A DNA stretch of 64,000 nt from Clostridia bacterium (GTDB taxonomy: Bacteria > Bacillota > Clostridia > Christensenellales > CAG-138), in NCBI GenBank assembly GCA_017514685.1, contig JAFWJN010000025.1, positions 1 through 64,000 on the forward strand. The letters are read 5' to 3'. A program made the translations under genes and the position numbers. The notes below the pieces were generated by a model that was given only the letters and a program-made list of their open reading frames with translations, searched no databases and was not told the origin of the DNA. Below, piece after piece: positions 1 through 7,437 of this stretch (position 1 is the stretch's first letter; every line of letters begins with the position of its first letter).

Positions 1-555
1 CTCGGTTATGGAAACGTCCTGAGAGCGTTCGACTGCTCGGGGCTGTTTTCTTTTTGGCTGATGCTCAAAGGGGTTCTGGATAAGGACCGCTCGGCCCATG
101 GCATCCATAGCCTTTGCAAGGATACGACCGAAAAGCGAAGCGGGTACATGGTCTTTCGTGAAAACAGTGACGGGCATAAAACGCATTGCGGGCAGCTGGT
201 AAGCGAAAATGAGGTCATTCATTGCCGTGGACGGCAGTCCGGATGCGTGCGTGAATTGTATGATCCTAACTACTGGCATGTCATCAGCATCCCGCCCTGG
301 TTCAAGTTTGATGAAGATCCTCCGACGCCTCCGGAGCCTTCCACTAATAAATATGTCCATCCTCTTGGAAACGTGAGAGTCAGAGAAGGCAACGGGACCG
401 AATGGAAGCAGATTCCTCCAACTGCAACGAAAAAGGATTATCTGCCTCTTCTGGGGCAGGCAGAGGAGCAGCCATATTGGTATCGCGTTGAGTGGAAAGG
501 GCGCGAGGGATATATCACCTCTAAACCGAGATATACGGAGGTGGTCGAAAAATGA
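1..555 (+). CDS. Prophage endolysin, NlpC/P60 plus SH3, 5' end missing
   Basis: The reading frame is already open at base 1, so the start lies outside the window. The visible part begins with YGNVLRAFDCSG, which is the NlpC/P60 block around the catalytic cysteine (C12 of the visible part). A second block, THCGQLVSENEVIHC, matches the catalytic-histidine strand of that family. A proline-rich linker (PPTPPEPS) follows, then a bacterial SH3-type domain with VRVREGNG and the final YITSKPRY. Such enzymes cut peptidoglycan stem peptides during phage release, and the SH3 part binds the wall. The stop overlaps the next gene by ATGA. Followed by a membrane protein and a holin, this is a lysis module. 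The family call is firm; the exact bond cut is not known. Confidence 0.8.
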   Translation, partial: LGYGNVLRAFDCSGLFSFWLMLKGVLDKDRSAHGIHSLCKDTTEKRSGYMVFRENSDGHKTHCGQLVSENEVIHCRGRQSGCVRELYDPNYWHVISIPPWFKFDEDPPTPPEPSTNKYVHPLGNVRVREGNGTEWKQIPPTATKKDYLPLLGQAEEQPYWYRVEWKGREGYITSKPRYTEVVEK

Positions 556-950
556 GCGTAGCATTACAAATCATTTTGGCGGTCATCGGATCGGGAGGTT
601 TCACAGCATTGATAACAGGATTGATTTCCGCAAATCAGCGGAGGAAAGACAGAAACGATTCCATTTCAAAATCATTGAATTCCATTACGGAGAAACTTGA
701 TGCGCATATCGAGGAGAATGAGATCCAATTCGTGAAACAGGATAGGGCGAGGATCATCGCGTTTGCTGACGAGTGTTCTCGGAAAATTCCGCACAGCAAA
801 GAAGCTTTTGACGATATTCTTGCCTCAATTGATCATTATGAAGATTATTGTGCGGATCATCCGAAGTTTGCAAACAGCAAGGCTGTTTTATCGATTCAGG
901 TTATAAAAGACATCTATAAAAAATGCCAGGCAGAAAACAAATTCATTTAA
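552..950 (+). CDS. Small phage-type membrane protein of the lysis module
   Basis: 132 residues. One hydrophobic segment lies at the N-terminus (about residues 4-26, ALQIILAVIGSGGFTALITG), followed by a charged, helical cytoplasmic part with RRKDRND and a likely coiled coil (ISKSLNSITEKLDAHIEENE). The start ATG overlaps the endolysin stop (ATGA) and has GGAGG upstream, so the two are translationally coupled. Proteins of this shape are common in lysis and tail-end modules of Bacillota prophages and are usually left unnamed. It could be a second holin, an antiholin or a lysis regulator; the sequence alone does not decide. Confidence 0.65.
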   Translation: MSVALQIILAVIGSGGFTALITGLISANQRRKDRNDSISKSLNSITEKLDAHIEENEIQFVKQDRARIIAFADECSRKIPHSKEAFDDILASIDHYEDYCADHPKFANSKAVLSIQVIKDIYKKCQAENKFI

Positions 951-963
951 AGGAGAAAAAGCA

Positions 964-1200
964 ATGTTAATGAGTAACAAAGTCTATGACATTCTCAACA
1001 AAATCGAGCGCTGGTTGCCGGCACTCGGCGTGTTCTATCTTGCTCTAACCAAAATATGGGGCTTGCCCCTCGGTAACGAGATTAATGCCACCATAATGGC
1101 TGTAGCAACTCTCCTTGCTTCTACGCTGGAGATCTCGACCGCAAGATATAATCAGACTATCAAAGCTGAAACTTTTGAAGATTTCGGCGGAACAGATTGA
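964..1200 (+). CDS. Phage holin
   Basis: 78 residues. The pattern SNKVYDILNKIERWLPAL..LTKIWGLPLGNEI is the family signature of Dp-1/phi-LC3-like phage holins: an N-terminal amphipathic stretch, a first membrane segment (about 18-35), a short turn with WGLPLG, and a second membrane segment (about 42-60, TIMAVATLLASTLEIS), then a short polar tail. Holins form lesions in the membrane that release or activate the endolysin. AGGAG sits 8 bases before the ATG. It is the last gene of the lysis module and is followed by a strong hairpin terminator. Confidence 0.8.
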   Translation: MLMSNKVYDILNKIERWLPALGVFYLALTKIWGLPLGNEINATIMAVATLLASTLEISTARYNQTIKAETFEDFGGTD

Positions 1201-1237
1201 GAAAACTTGGCACGGTTGGCCCCCTGTCCGTGTCACA

Positions 1238-1284
1238 CCCTCGTATGATTACTCACAAATGAGCAATCTGCGAGGGCTTTTATT
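1238..1284 (+). terminator. Terminator after the phage holin
   Basis: Long hairpin with outer arms CCCTCG (1238-1243) and CGAGGG (1271-1276). An inner stem of GATTACTCA with TGAGCAATC has a CAAA loop. A T-rich tail (CTTTTATT) follows. It closes the prophage lysis operon. Confidence 0.85.
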
Positions 1285-1351
1285 ATGCCTTAAAAACAGT
1301 CAAAGAACAGGCTCTTAAATGGCCAAATTGCCTACGCGCTTGCCTACGATT

Positions 1352-1382
1352 CTTGAAATGCCCTAAAATAGGGCGTTTCAAG
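1352..1382. repeat. Perfectly spaced inverted repeat inside the phage end
   Basis: 14-base arms, CTTGAAATGCCCTA and TAGGGCGTTTCAAG, separated by AAA. They pair fully apart from one mismatch that becomes G-U in RNA. It has no T-tract, so it is not a standard terminator. It lies 8 bases before the tRNA-like fragment and could be an integrase or excisionase arm site, or a remnant structure of phage DNA. Confidence 0.5.
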
Positions 1383-1390
1383 CCATTAGA

Positions 1391-1419
1391 GTTGGATTCA
1401 AATCCCACCTTCCGCGCCA
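1391..1419 (+). other. tRNA 3'-end fragment, putative prophage attR site
   Basis: The 29 bases read as the end of a tRNA gene: a T-loop TTCAAAT, a 3' T-stem CCCAC, an acceptor strand CTTCCGC, a discriminator base and an encoded CCA at 1417-1419. No 5' acceptor strand (expected GCGGAAG) exists within the 90 bases upstream, and the 5' T-stem GTTGG pairs poorly with CCCAC. That is the picture left by a phage that recombined inside a tRNA 3' end: one junction keeps the whole tRNA, the other keeps only a duplicated tail. A tRNA-style terminator follows at once. The intact tRNA should lie left of the window. Which tRNA it is remains open. Confidence 0.55.
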
Positions 1420-1423
1420 TCAT

Positions 1424-1458
1424 AAGTGTTCTTGACGGATTCGTTGAGAACACTTTTT
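1424..1458 (+). terminator. Terminator after the tRNA fragment
   Basis: 9-base arms AAGTGTTCT (1424-1432) and AGAACACTT (1447-1455), followed by a T-run. Its position right after the CCA end suggests it was the host tRNA gene's own terminator before prophage insertion. Confidence 0.8.
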
Positions 1459-1524
1459 GCATATGGCAACAAGCGACATAATATGATAAAATATCATCAA
1501 TCATTCAGTATGGAGGCTACAGGC

Positions 1525-2001
1525 ATGTTTCGGAAAATGCAGAGATCAAAACAACGGCTCAGCGAAGAGGAATGCATCAGAATTCTGAAGCAGGAACTGA
1601 GGGGAGTGTTATCGGTCGTAGGTGACGAGGGATATCCTTACGGAGTTCCCCTCAATCATTATTACTGCGAAGAAGACGGAAAACTGTATTTTCACAGTGG
1701 AAAAACAGGCCACAAGATCGATGCGATCCTGAATTGCGATAAAGCTTCTTTCTGCGTGTACGATCAGGGATTTCGCAGAGAAGGAGAATGGGCGCTGAAT
1801 ATCCGTTCAGTGATCGTATTCGGTCGGATTGAGCTTGTAGAAGACCAGAAAAAGCTCTATGAGATAGCAGCGGCATTGAGCCATAAATTTACAGACGATG
1901 AAGAATATATCAGAAGCGAGATCGAACATTCGGCAAAGCGGACCCTGCTGTTTGCTCTTTCCCCTGAGCATATGACCGGGAAACTTGTCAATGAAGCTTG
2001 A
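1525..2001 (+). CDS. Pyridoxamine 5'-phosphate oxidase family flavoprotein (NimA-like)
   Basis: 158 residues from the chosen ATG, which has GGAGG 8 bases upstream; a longer reading from 1426 has no such site and runs through the terminator. The start MFRKMQRSKQRLSEEECIRIL, then RGVLSVVGDEGYPYGVPLNHYY, YFHSGKTGHKIDAI and ASFCVYDQ form the split-barrel flavin-binding fold of the PPOX/NimA group (5-nitroimidazole reductase-like). Members bind FMN and act on small molecules in the cytoplasm, and some inactivate nitroimidazoles. The true substrate cannot be read from sequence. It stands alone as the first host gene after the prophage and ends at a shared terminator. Confidence 0.8.
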   Translation: MFRKMQRSKQRLSEEECIRILKQELRGVLSVVGDEGYPYGVPLNHYYCEEDGKLYFHSGKTGHKIDAILNCDKASFCVYDQGFRREGEWALNIRSVIVFGRIELVEDQKKLYEIAAALSHKFTDDEEYIRSEIEHSAKRTLLFALSPEHMTGKLVNEA

Positions 2002-2030
2002 TTCCATATGAGAAAACGGATCATAAAATA

Positions 2031-2065
2031 ATCCCGCAGCCAAGATGTAACGGCTGCGGGATTTT
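2031..2065. terminator. Bidirectional terminator between converging genes
   Basis: 11-base perfect arms ATCCCGCAGCC (2031-2041) and GGCTGCGGGAT (2052-2062). A short T-run follows on the plus strand and a T-rich stretch follows on the minus strand. It serves the NimA-like gene and the propeller operon. Confidence 0.85.
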
Positions 2066-2081
2066 GCATTATAAATCAGTT

Positions 2082-3950
2082 TTAGGAAAGGCGTATTCCG
2101 AATATTTTCTGATCGCCGCGGCATCCAACGACCATTATATTGCCGAAAACGGCAGGGGACGCTTCGAAGTTGGAATTCGTGGGAGCGATCGAGTAGAGGA
2201 GCCTTCCGGTCAGACCATCGAACAGGAAGAGATTTCCGCCGGAATCGGCCTGGATGATGTATCCGGTCTGATCAGGCGTGTAGATCACGGTAGGACTGCT
2301 CCAGCTGTATTTTTCCATATCATATTTCCATACAACCGAACCGGTTTCCTTGTTCAGGGCAACCAGCACGCCGGAATCTTTGTTCGGATGCCGCGCGATG
2401 GAAATAAAGACGAGATCTTTCAGATTTCCTGTCCCGACGACCGGAGTGGACTGAATCCCTCCGGAAACACCGGAAACGGTCGTTACTGTCAGCCCGTATT
2501 GCCAGACGATTTCACCTGTCATAGCATCGATTTTAAAGAGCGGGGCGATACCGGTATTCTTCGAATCTTTTGTGAAGTGAAGTGAGGTGCCAACATACAG
2601 ATAAGCTTTCGTATCCGAGATCACTTCAAGGACCGGACTTCCATTCGTATCGTCCAGAGTATCCGCTATCCAACGGACCTGGAAGGTGTTCAGGTCGATA
2701 CACTGGAATAATCCGTCGTTACTGGACAGATACAGGTATCCGTTCCATGCGACCGCGCTTCCTTCATATCCGTACCATTTATGCGTCGGATCCGCCTTTT
2801 CGATGTCAGCGCCCCAGGAGATGTTGCTCACATAGGTGTGCTTGACGGAGTTGGACGGATTGATGGAAATAATCCCGTTCTGCATGTCATAACTGGTGTT
2901 CAGCTTCATGGTGTAGATGACACCGTTTTCGCCCGGATAGATCAGCGTATCGGTCTTTGCGTCAACAAGAGGAGCGGAATCATACGCATAGAATACACGT
3001 GGCGCAAAGCTGTCGGTGCCTTGTTTTCCGAACTCATAAATCACCTGATTCGTCAACAGATTGATAATGAATACACGGGATTTCTGAGATTCGTCGTTAT
3101 ACTGGTCACCGGAACCGACATACAGGAGAGGATAACCTCTGGGATCGATACTTCCGGTACCTTTGAACGGAACACGGAGTTTGATCGGATCACGGGTCTG
3201 GTTACCGTTTGTAATGTCGAAGAAATAAATATTGCCGTCTTCCGTGGGATAAATGACTTCAACAAGACCTTCCTTTTCACGGGCAGTGGCATACATGCTC
3301 GTCATATGAGTTCTTGTTGCAGCAGGCCATTCGACAATCAGAGGCTGACCTGTCCAGCCACAGCCGGACCAGGAACCGCTTCCGGACGGCTTTGTCAGGG
3401 ATCCGATTCCATGCTCCCAGATCTTTGTCATCTTGTATTCTGTCAGGCTGACATTGCCGAATGAAGACTGGTTCCGCCAGTTGTTTCCGCGGAATGTCAG
3501 GATTCCATTGACCTGGGAATAAACATCGGGAGCGGGGATGGAGATCAGTTCGCTTCGAACGTAAGACTTTGCATCGACTTCAACACCGTCTACCTGAATT
3601 TTATCAACGTAACCGTAACGTTCCGGATTGGACTCCGCAACAGGATGCGGTGTGGGAACAGGAGTTGGAGTCGGCGTAGGGGTCGGGGTCGGAGTGGGGG
3701 TCGGAGACCCGGAGCTCTTAAACTCCTCGAAGCTGATGGGAACCGCGGAATAACCGTATTTTCCGGTTTCATTCTCCGCCAGATACTCATTGTATGCATT
3801 TTGCTGCTCGTTATCCTTGACCAGCTGTACGATCAAGAAAATCAGAAGCGCAACCAGCAGCAGAATCAGTACAATGAACAGCGTGATAATGATATAAAAC
3901 CGCGGTTGAACCTTTCTCCTCCTTTTCTTTTTCTTTTTTTTCGTATCCAT
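2082..3950 (-). CDS. Membrane-anchored PQQ-type beta-propeller surface protein
   Basis: 622 residues from an ATG with GGAGG 8 bases upstream; a longer frame to 4001 would enter the previous gene. The order is a very basic head (KKKKKKRRRK, residues 4-13), one membrane segment (about 18-44), a Pro-Thr linker (83-103) and a large outside domain. That domain has repeated blade motifs such as GNIYFFDITNG, GYLYLSSNDGLFQCID, ETGSVVWKYD and GGNLFLFDGLTG, typical of PQQ-like (PF13360) eight-blade propellers. It is a close paralog of the gene upstream (shared GSGSW.G.GWTGQ, VEWPA.TR, DPRG.P.LYVGSGD). The two lie 16 bases apart in one operon. No quinone-binding or enzymatic residues are evident, so a binding or assembly role is more likely than dehydrogenase activity. 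Confidence 0.8.
   Translation of the reverse strand: MDTKKKKKKRRRKVQPRFYIIITLFIVLILLLVALLIFLIVQLVKDNEQQNAYNEYLAENETGKYGYSAVPISFEEFKSSGSPTPTPTPTPTPTPTPVPTPHPVAESNPERYGYVDKIQVDGVEVDAKSYVRSELISIPAPDVYSQVNGILTFRGNNWRNQSSFGNVSLTEYKMTKIWEHGIGSLTKPSGSGSWSGCGWTGQPLIVEWPAATRTHMTSMYATAREKEGLVEVIYPTEDGNIYFFDITNGNQTRDPIKLRVPFKGTGSIDPRGYPLLYVGSGDQYNDESQKSRVFIINLLTNQVIYEFGKQGTDSFAPRVFYAYDSAPLVDAKTDTLIYPGENGVIYTMKLNTSYDMQNGIISINPSNSVKHTYVSNISWGADIEKADPTHKWYGYEGSAVAWNGYLYLSSNDGLFQCIDLNTFQVRWIADTLDDTNGSPVLEVISDTKAYLYVGTSLHFTKDSKNTGIAPLFKIDAMTGEIVWQYGLTVTTVSGVSGGIQSTPVVGTGNLKDLVFISIARHPNKDSGVLVALNKETGSVVWKYDMEKYSWSSPTVIYTPDQTGYIIQADSGGNLFLFDGLTGRLLYSIAPTNSNFEASPAVFGNIMVVGCRGDQKIFGIRLS
3642..3704 (-). repeat. 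Pro-Thr repeat linker
   Basis: A simple hexamer-like DNA repeat coding for alternating Pro-Thr (PTPTPT...PVPTPHP). It forms an extended stalk between the membrane segment and the propeller, and is the kind of repeat that changes length by slippage. Confidence 0.85.
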
Positions 3951-3966
3951 ATAATGAACCTCCAGA

Positions 3967-5814
3967 TCAGGACACGCGAATCCCGAATATATGACGGGCA
4001 CGCGTGCCGATAACGATCAGATCTCCGAATGCGCAAGGGGACGCTTCAGTATTTTCGGAGAGCTTGAGAGTAGCAAGCACAGAACCGGACTGGCCGTCAA
4101 GAAGATAAGCTTTTCCGGTATGATCCAGCAGGAACAGATAACCTTCTCCCTCTTCGGTGTACAGGGCGAGGGGAGAACTCCATGTATAAGCTCCGAGTTT
4201 ATATTTCCATACGATTTCACCTGTTTCGGTATCGAAAGCGTACAGATCTCCGGAATCTTTTCCGCTAGTGGAGCTAAAAACCGTAAATACCAGTCCCTGC
4301 AGAGACTTCTCACCTAAAACGGCGCTGGTCATAACGCCTCCGGTGATATGGGATGTAGTTCCGACCGTCTGATCATATTTCCATAGGATCTCGCCGGTCA
4401 GACCGTTAATTTTATAGAAGGAAGCTTTCCCTTTTTTATCCTTGTCAGCTGTATTATCGATTGTATTGCCGATATACAGATAGATACCGTCTTCTGTTTC
4501 TTCCAGGGCGGGCGTGGAGTTGACATCATCCGCAAGATCCTGAACCCAGACGGTTGTCATGGTGTTCAGGTCGATGCATCTCATGAATCCGCCGTTGTCA
4601 CAGAGGAAGACATATTCTTTCCAGCCGACAGCGCTGGATTCATATCCGTAATCAAATTTACCGTTGCCGTCACCGAGACGGGGCGCGCGATAACGCTGCT
4701 TTACCGGCTCATCCGGAGACATTGTCAGTGTTCCGGCCTCTTCGTCATATTCGGTGTTCATGTGCAGCGTATAGAAGATTCCGTTTTCACCGGGAATCAG
4801 AGCGCTATCGGATGCAGCATCGATCAGCACAGAACTGTCATATGCGTGCCATTTGCGTAATGCGAAGGAATCTTTTGCCTTTCCTACTTCCCACAAGCGC
4901 GTAAAATCGATCAGACTGTATGCCATCGCGCGTGTTTTTTTACTGTCCTTATTGGAATAGTTGTCTCCAGATCCGACATACAGTACAGGGATTCCTCTTG
5001 GGTCCAGCGCGCCTGCGCCTTTAAAAGGCATTCCGATGTTCAGCTTATCACGCGTTGCCTTTCCGGTTTCGGCATCCAGGAAATAGACATATCCGTCCAG
5101 AGAGGCATAAATTACCTCAACCCAGCCGTCTTTCTCCTTATAAGAATCATAAAGATTCATGATCCTGCGCGTTTCGGCAGGCCATTCAACCATCAGACAC
5201 TGACCGGTCCAGCCGTTCCCGGTCCACGAACCCGATCCGCTGTCGCCTTTTGCAAGGCCTTTGGTCGGAACAGACCAGATCACATTCAGATGACCTTCAA
5301 GTTTCGGAACCGTTCCATATGCCGGGTTGATCCGGTAGTTTCCGCCGCGGAGCGTAATGATACCGGGCAGAGCAGAATACTCTTCGTCCGTCCCGAACCG
5401 AATCGGTTGCTCACGCGTATATTCTGCAACCGTCTTTTTTCCAATGGCAAGCTCGGTTGTATAACCAAAATGCTTCGGGAGCGTGGAATCAACCGCGTAC
5501 GGGGTCGGTTCCGGGGTCGGGGTAGGCGTTGGAGTCGGTGTTGGAGTCGGCGTCGGAGTCGGAGACGGCGTCGGGGTAGGAGACGGCGTAGGAATCGGAG
5601 TCGGACTCTCGGTGACTTCTTCCACATACTCAATAAACGTTTCGGAAATGACTGCAGCAGTCGGTTGCGGCTGGGAGGAGATACTGTCGGAAGAATCCAA
5701 AAAAGACGAATTTTTTTGGCATCCAAAAAAATTAGACACTAACAGTACTGAGCCTATGATCATATACCATTGCAAGCGGTTCCGAATCAGCATTTTGGGT
5801 AAAAACCCTTTCAT
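3967..5814 (-). CDS. Lipoprotein with PQQ-type beta-propeller
   Basis: 615 residues. The N-terminus is MKGFLPKMLIRNRLQWYM followed by a hydrophobic stretch ending in SNFFGC, a plausible though imperfect lipobox with C32 as lipid site. A Pro-Thr linker (70-106) leads to a propeller with blade motifs GYVYFLDAETG, YVFLCDNGGFMRCID, LTGEILWKYD, ETGEIVWKYK and GKAYLLDGQSG. It shares most of its length with the next gene, so the pair arose by duplication, one copy lipid-anchored and one held by a membrane helix. The ATG at 5814 has only a weak ribosome site; the ATG at 5793 is an alternative that keeps the signal. An extended -10 promoter lies upstream. The function is unknown beyond extracellular display. 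Confidence 0.78.
   Translation of the reverse strand: MKGFLPKMLIRNRLQWYMIIGSVLLVSNFFGCQKNSSFLDSSDSISSQPQPTAAVISETFIEYVEEVTESPTPIPTPSPTPTPSPTPTPTPTPTPTPTPTPEPTPYAVDSTLPKHFGYTTELAIGKKTVAEYTREQPIRFGTDEEYSALPGIITLRGGNYRINPAYGTVPKLEGHLNVIWSVPTKGLAKGDSGSGSWTGNGWTGQCLMVEWPAETRRIMNLYDSYKEKDGWVEVIYASLDGYVYFLDAETGKATRDKLNIGMPFKGAGALDPRGIPVLYVGSGDNYSNKDSKKTRAMAYSLIDFTRLWEVGKAKDSFALRKWHAYDSSVLIDAASDSALIPGENGIFYTLHMNTEYDEEAGTLTMSPDEPVKQRYRAPRLGDGNGKFDYGYESSAVGWKEYVFLCDNGGFMRCIDLNTMTTVWVQDLADDVNSTPALEETEDGIYLYIGNTIDNTADKDKKGKASFYKINGLTGEILWKYDQTVGTTSHITGGVMTSAVLGEKSLQGLVFTVFSSTSGKDSGDLYAFDTETGEIVWKYKLGAYTWSSPLALYTEEGEGYLFLLDHTGKAYLLDGQSGSVLATLKLSENTEASPCAFGDLIVIGTRARHIFGIRVS
5497..5607 (-). repeat. Long Pro-Thr/Ser-Pro repeat linker
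   Basis: A tandem repeat coding for about 37 residues of PT and SP units. It is the longer counterpart of the linker in the downstream paralog; the difference in length points to repeat expansion or contraction after duplication. Confidence 0.85.
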
Positions 5815-5886
5815 TAATCAAGATATTGTAACAAAAATAGTGATAAATTTTATTCAAATTTAATTCTATTCTATACCACGATACCC

Positions 5887-5895
5887 ATTATAACA
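5887..5895 (-). promoter_or_regulatory. Extended -10 promoter of the propeller operon
   Basis: On the minus strand it reads TGTTATAAT, a perfect -10 with TGn extension. No good -35 exists at 17 bases. The rest of the interval 5815-6000 is AT-rich with no convincing gene. Confidence 0.55.
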
Positions 5896-6000
5896 TGCGG
5901 TTTTGAACAAAATGGGACATCTTTGTGAACGTTTTTGTGCGAATATATGGCAATAGTTTTGCCGTTTTCAACCGCCATTACGACAGAGATGAGATTTTTG

Positions 6001-6036
6001 AGAGAAGAAAAGGATGCCCGATCAAAGGCATCCTTT
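6001..6036 (-). terminator. Terminator of the DUF368 gene
   Basis: On the minus strand, AAAGGATGCC pairs with GGCATCCTTT across an 8-base loop and is followed by TCTTCTC. It lies 23 bases after the stop codon. Confidence 0.8.
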
Positions 6037-6058
6037 CAGATCATATACGGAAAAACGG

Positions 6059-7279
6059 TCAGGATTTCTTCTCTTTTGAAAGCTTGACGGCGGAAAGGAT
6101 TCCGGCGGTCAGGCAGACCAAACCGATCAGGGCGTGATACCAGCGGAAGGAAGAGAAGAAAGAATTGCTGATGATAGTGGACTTCATCAAAATCGCATAG
6201 GGGGAAGTGAGCATCAGTCCAATGATTCCGTAATATGTGGGAACCGGATGGTTTACTAAAAGCCACTTGACTGCTTTGGAAACGAAAAGCAAGCCCAGAA
6301 CGATTCCGAGTGCGAAAGGAATCAGGATAGCCAGATGCGGCAGCAGTTCCGAAAAACTGAAAGACAGAGCGCAGACGATAGCTGTTTTCAGATGTGTCAT
6401 AATGCTGTTGTAATAACCGAGCACCAGAAGGACCATAGAACCGGAGATGCCGGGAACAATCATCGTTCCGGCGGCGATAAAACCTAAAACAGCGGCAAGA
6501 ATCGAGGAAGTAATACCCTTGCTGAGATGATCAACAGATCGGTAGACATGGTAAACAGTTCCGTTTACCGTCAGGGTACCGCTTTCGGACAGAACAGCGG
6601 AAATCGGCTCATCGGTCAGATAGGTATCTTCGGCGGATTCATACTCGAGTTTGATGCCGTCCTCGATTGACGCTCTGAGACCCGCAAGTCCGGAAAGAGG
6701 GGATTTCACTTTCAGAACAGGAAAAGAGAAAGCCTGTTTCTTTACCGTCATGGTATCGGGCAGATCGGAGGAATCTTCCACGAGAATGATACGCTCGTTG
6801 AAATCGATCCGGTCGTTTCCGGTCAGAAGTTCGAAATCTTCCTGAGTGCGGTTGTTCAGAAGCGGGAGAGCGATCATAATTGCAGCTGTCAGGAGCAGAA
6901 CCGCAATATACTGAGGCTTGACGGGAACAGAGCGGATCTGCTTGAACAACATGGGCAGAACGCCGAGAATCAGACCGCAGAACAGGAGTACCGTATAGAA
7001 TTCATAGTTCGCTAAAAGCCAGGTGATCACAAAAGAAAGAACAGCGACACCCAGAACGATGCCGATCGCATACGGAATCAGTTTGATGATCGACCGCTTG
7101 CGGATTTCTTTGTCCTTACTGGTGATGGAGATAGCGTCTTCATACACTCCGATCGTCAATAGCATACTCCCGCCGCTGACACCGGGGATGACGATCGCTA
7201 GCCCTACCAATGTTCCTTTCAGTATAGCAACAAGCCACTGAACAACTGTTTGAAATGTAATAGCATACTTTTTTTCCAT
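6059..7279 (-). CDS. DUF368 membrane protein, undecaprenyl-phosphate translocase family
   Basis: 406 residues from the ATG giving MEKKYAITFQTVV; a TTG at 7336 is an alternative upstream start. Two family signatures are visible, IPGVSGGSMLLTIGVYE (about 31-47) and VPGISGSMVLLVLGYY (about 275-290), which are the paired re-entrant elements of DUF368. DUF368 and DedA proteins have been shown to recycle the C55-P lipid carrier across the membrane for wall synthesis. Multiple hydrophobic helices surround both halves. Between them lies a polar insert of roughly 110 residues (about 142-255) that ordinary members of about 270-300 residues lack; by topology it probably sits outside the membrane. The gene is monocistronic and faces away from htrA. 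Family assignment is firm, transport role inferred. Confidence 0.85.
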   Translation of the reverse strand: MEKKYAITFQTVVQWLVAILKGTLVGLAIVIPGVSGGSMLLTIGVYEDAISITSKDKEIRKRSIIKLIPYAIGIVLGVAVLSFVITWLLANYEFYTVLLFCGLILGVLPMLFKQIRSVPVKPQYIAVLLLTAAIMIALPLLNNRTQEDFELLTGNDRIDFNERIILVEDSSDLPDTMTVKKQAFSFPVLKVKSPLSGLAGLRASIEDGIKLEYESAEDTYLTDEPISAVLSESGTLTVNGTVYHVYRSVDHLSKGITSSILAAVLGFIAAGTMIVPGISGSMVLLVLGYYNSIMTHLKTAIVCALSFSFSELLPHLAILIPFALGIVLGLLFVSKAVKWLLVNHPVPTYYGIIGLMLTSPYAILMKSTIISNSFFSSFRWYHALIGLVCLTAGILSAVKLSKEKKS

Positions 7280-7437
7280 ATTATATATCTTATTCAAAAA
7301 AGCGATTCTCGTCAATGAAAAATAAGCGATTGTCAAAAAGACGACACATTTATACGCAAAAAAGATTCATTTTTGTCATATCGGGTTCAAATTCCTAAAG
7401 TACAATAAAAACCGAAAATGAAAAGGAGATGAAAATC

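Noticed and set aside
1391-1419. A complete tRNA gene at the prophage edge
   Set aside because: No 5' acceptor strand, D-arm or anticodon arm is found upstream; only the 3' end is present.
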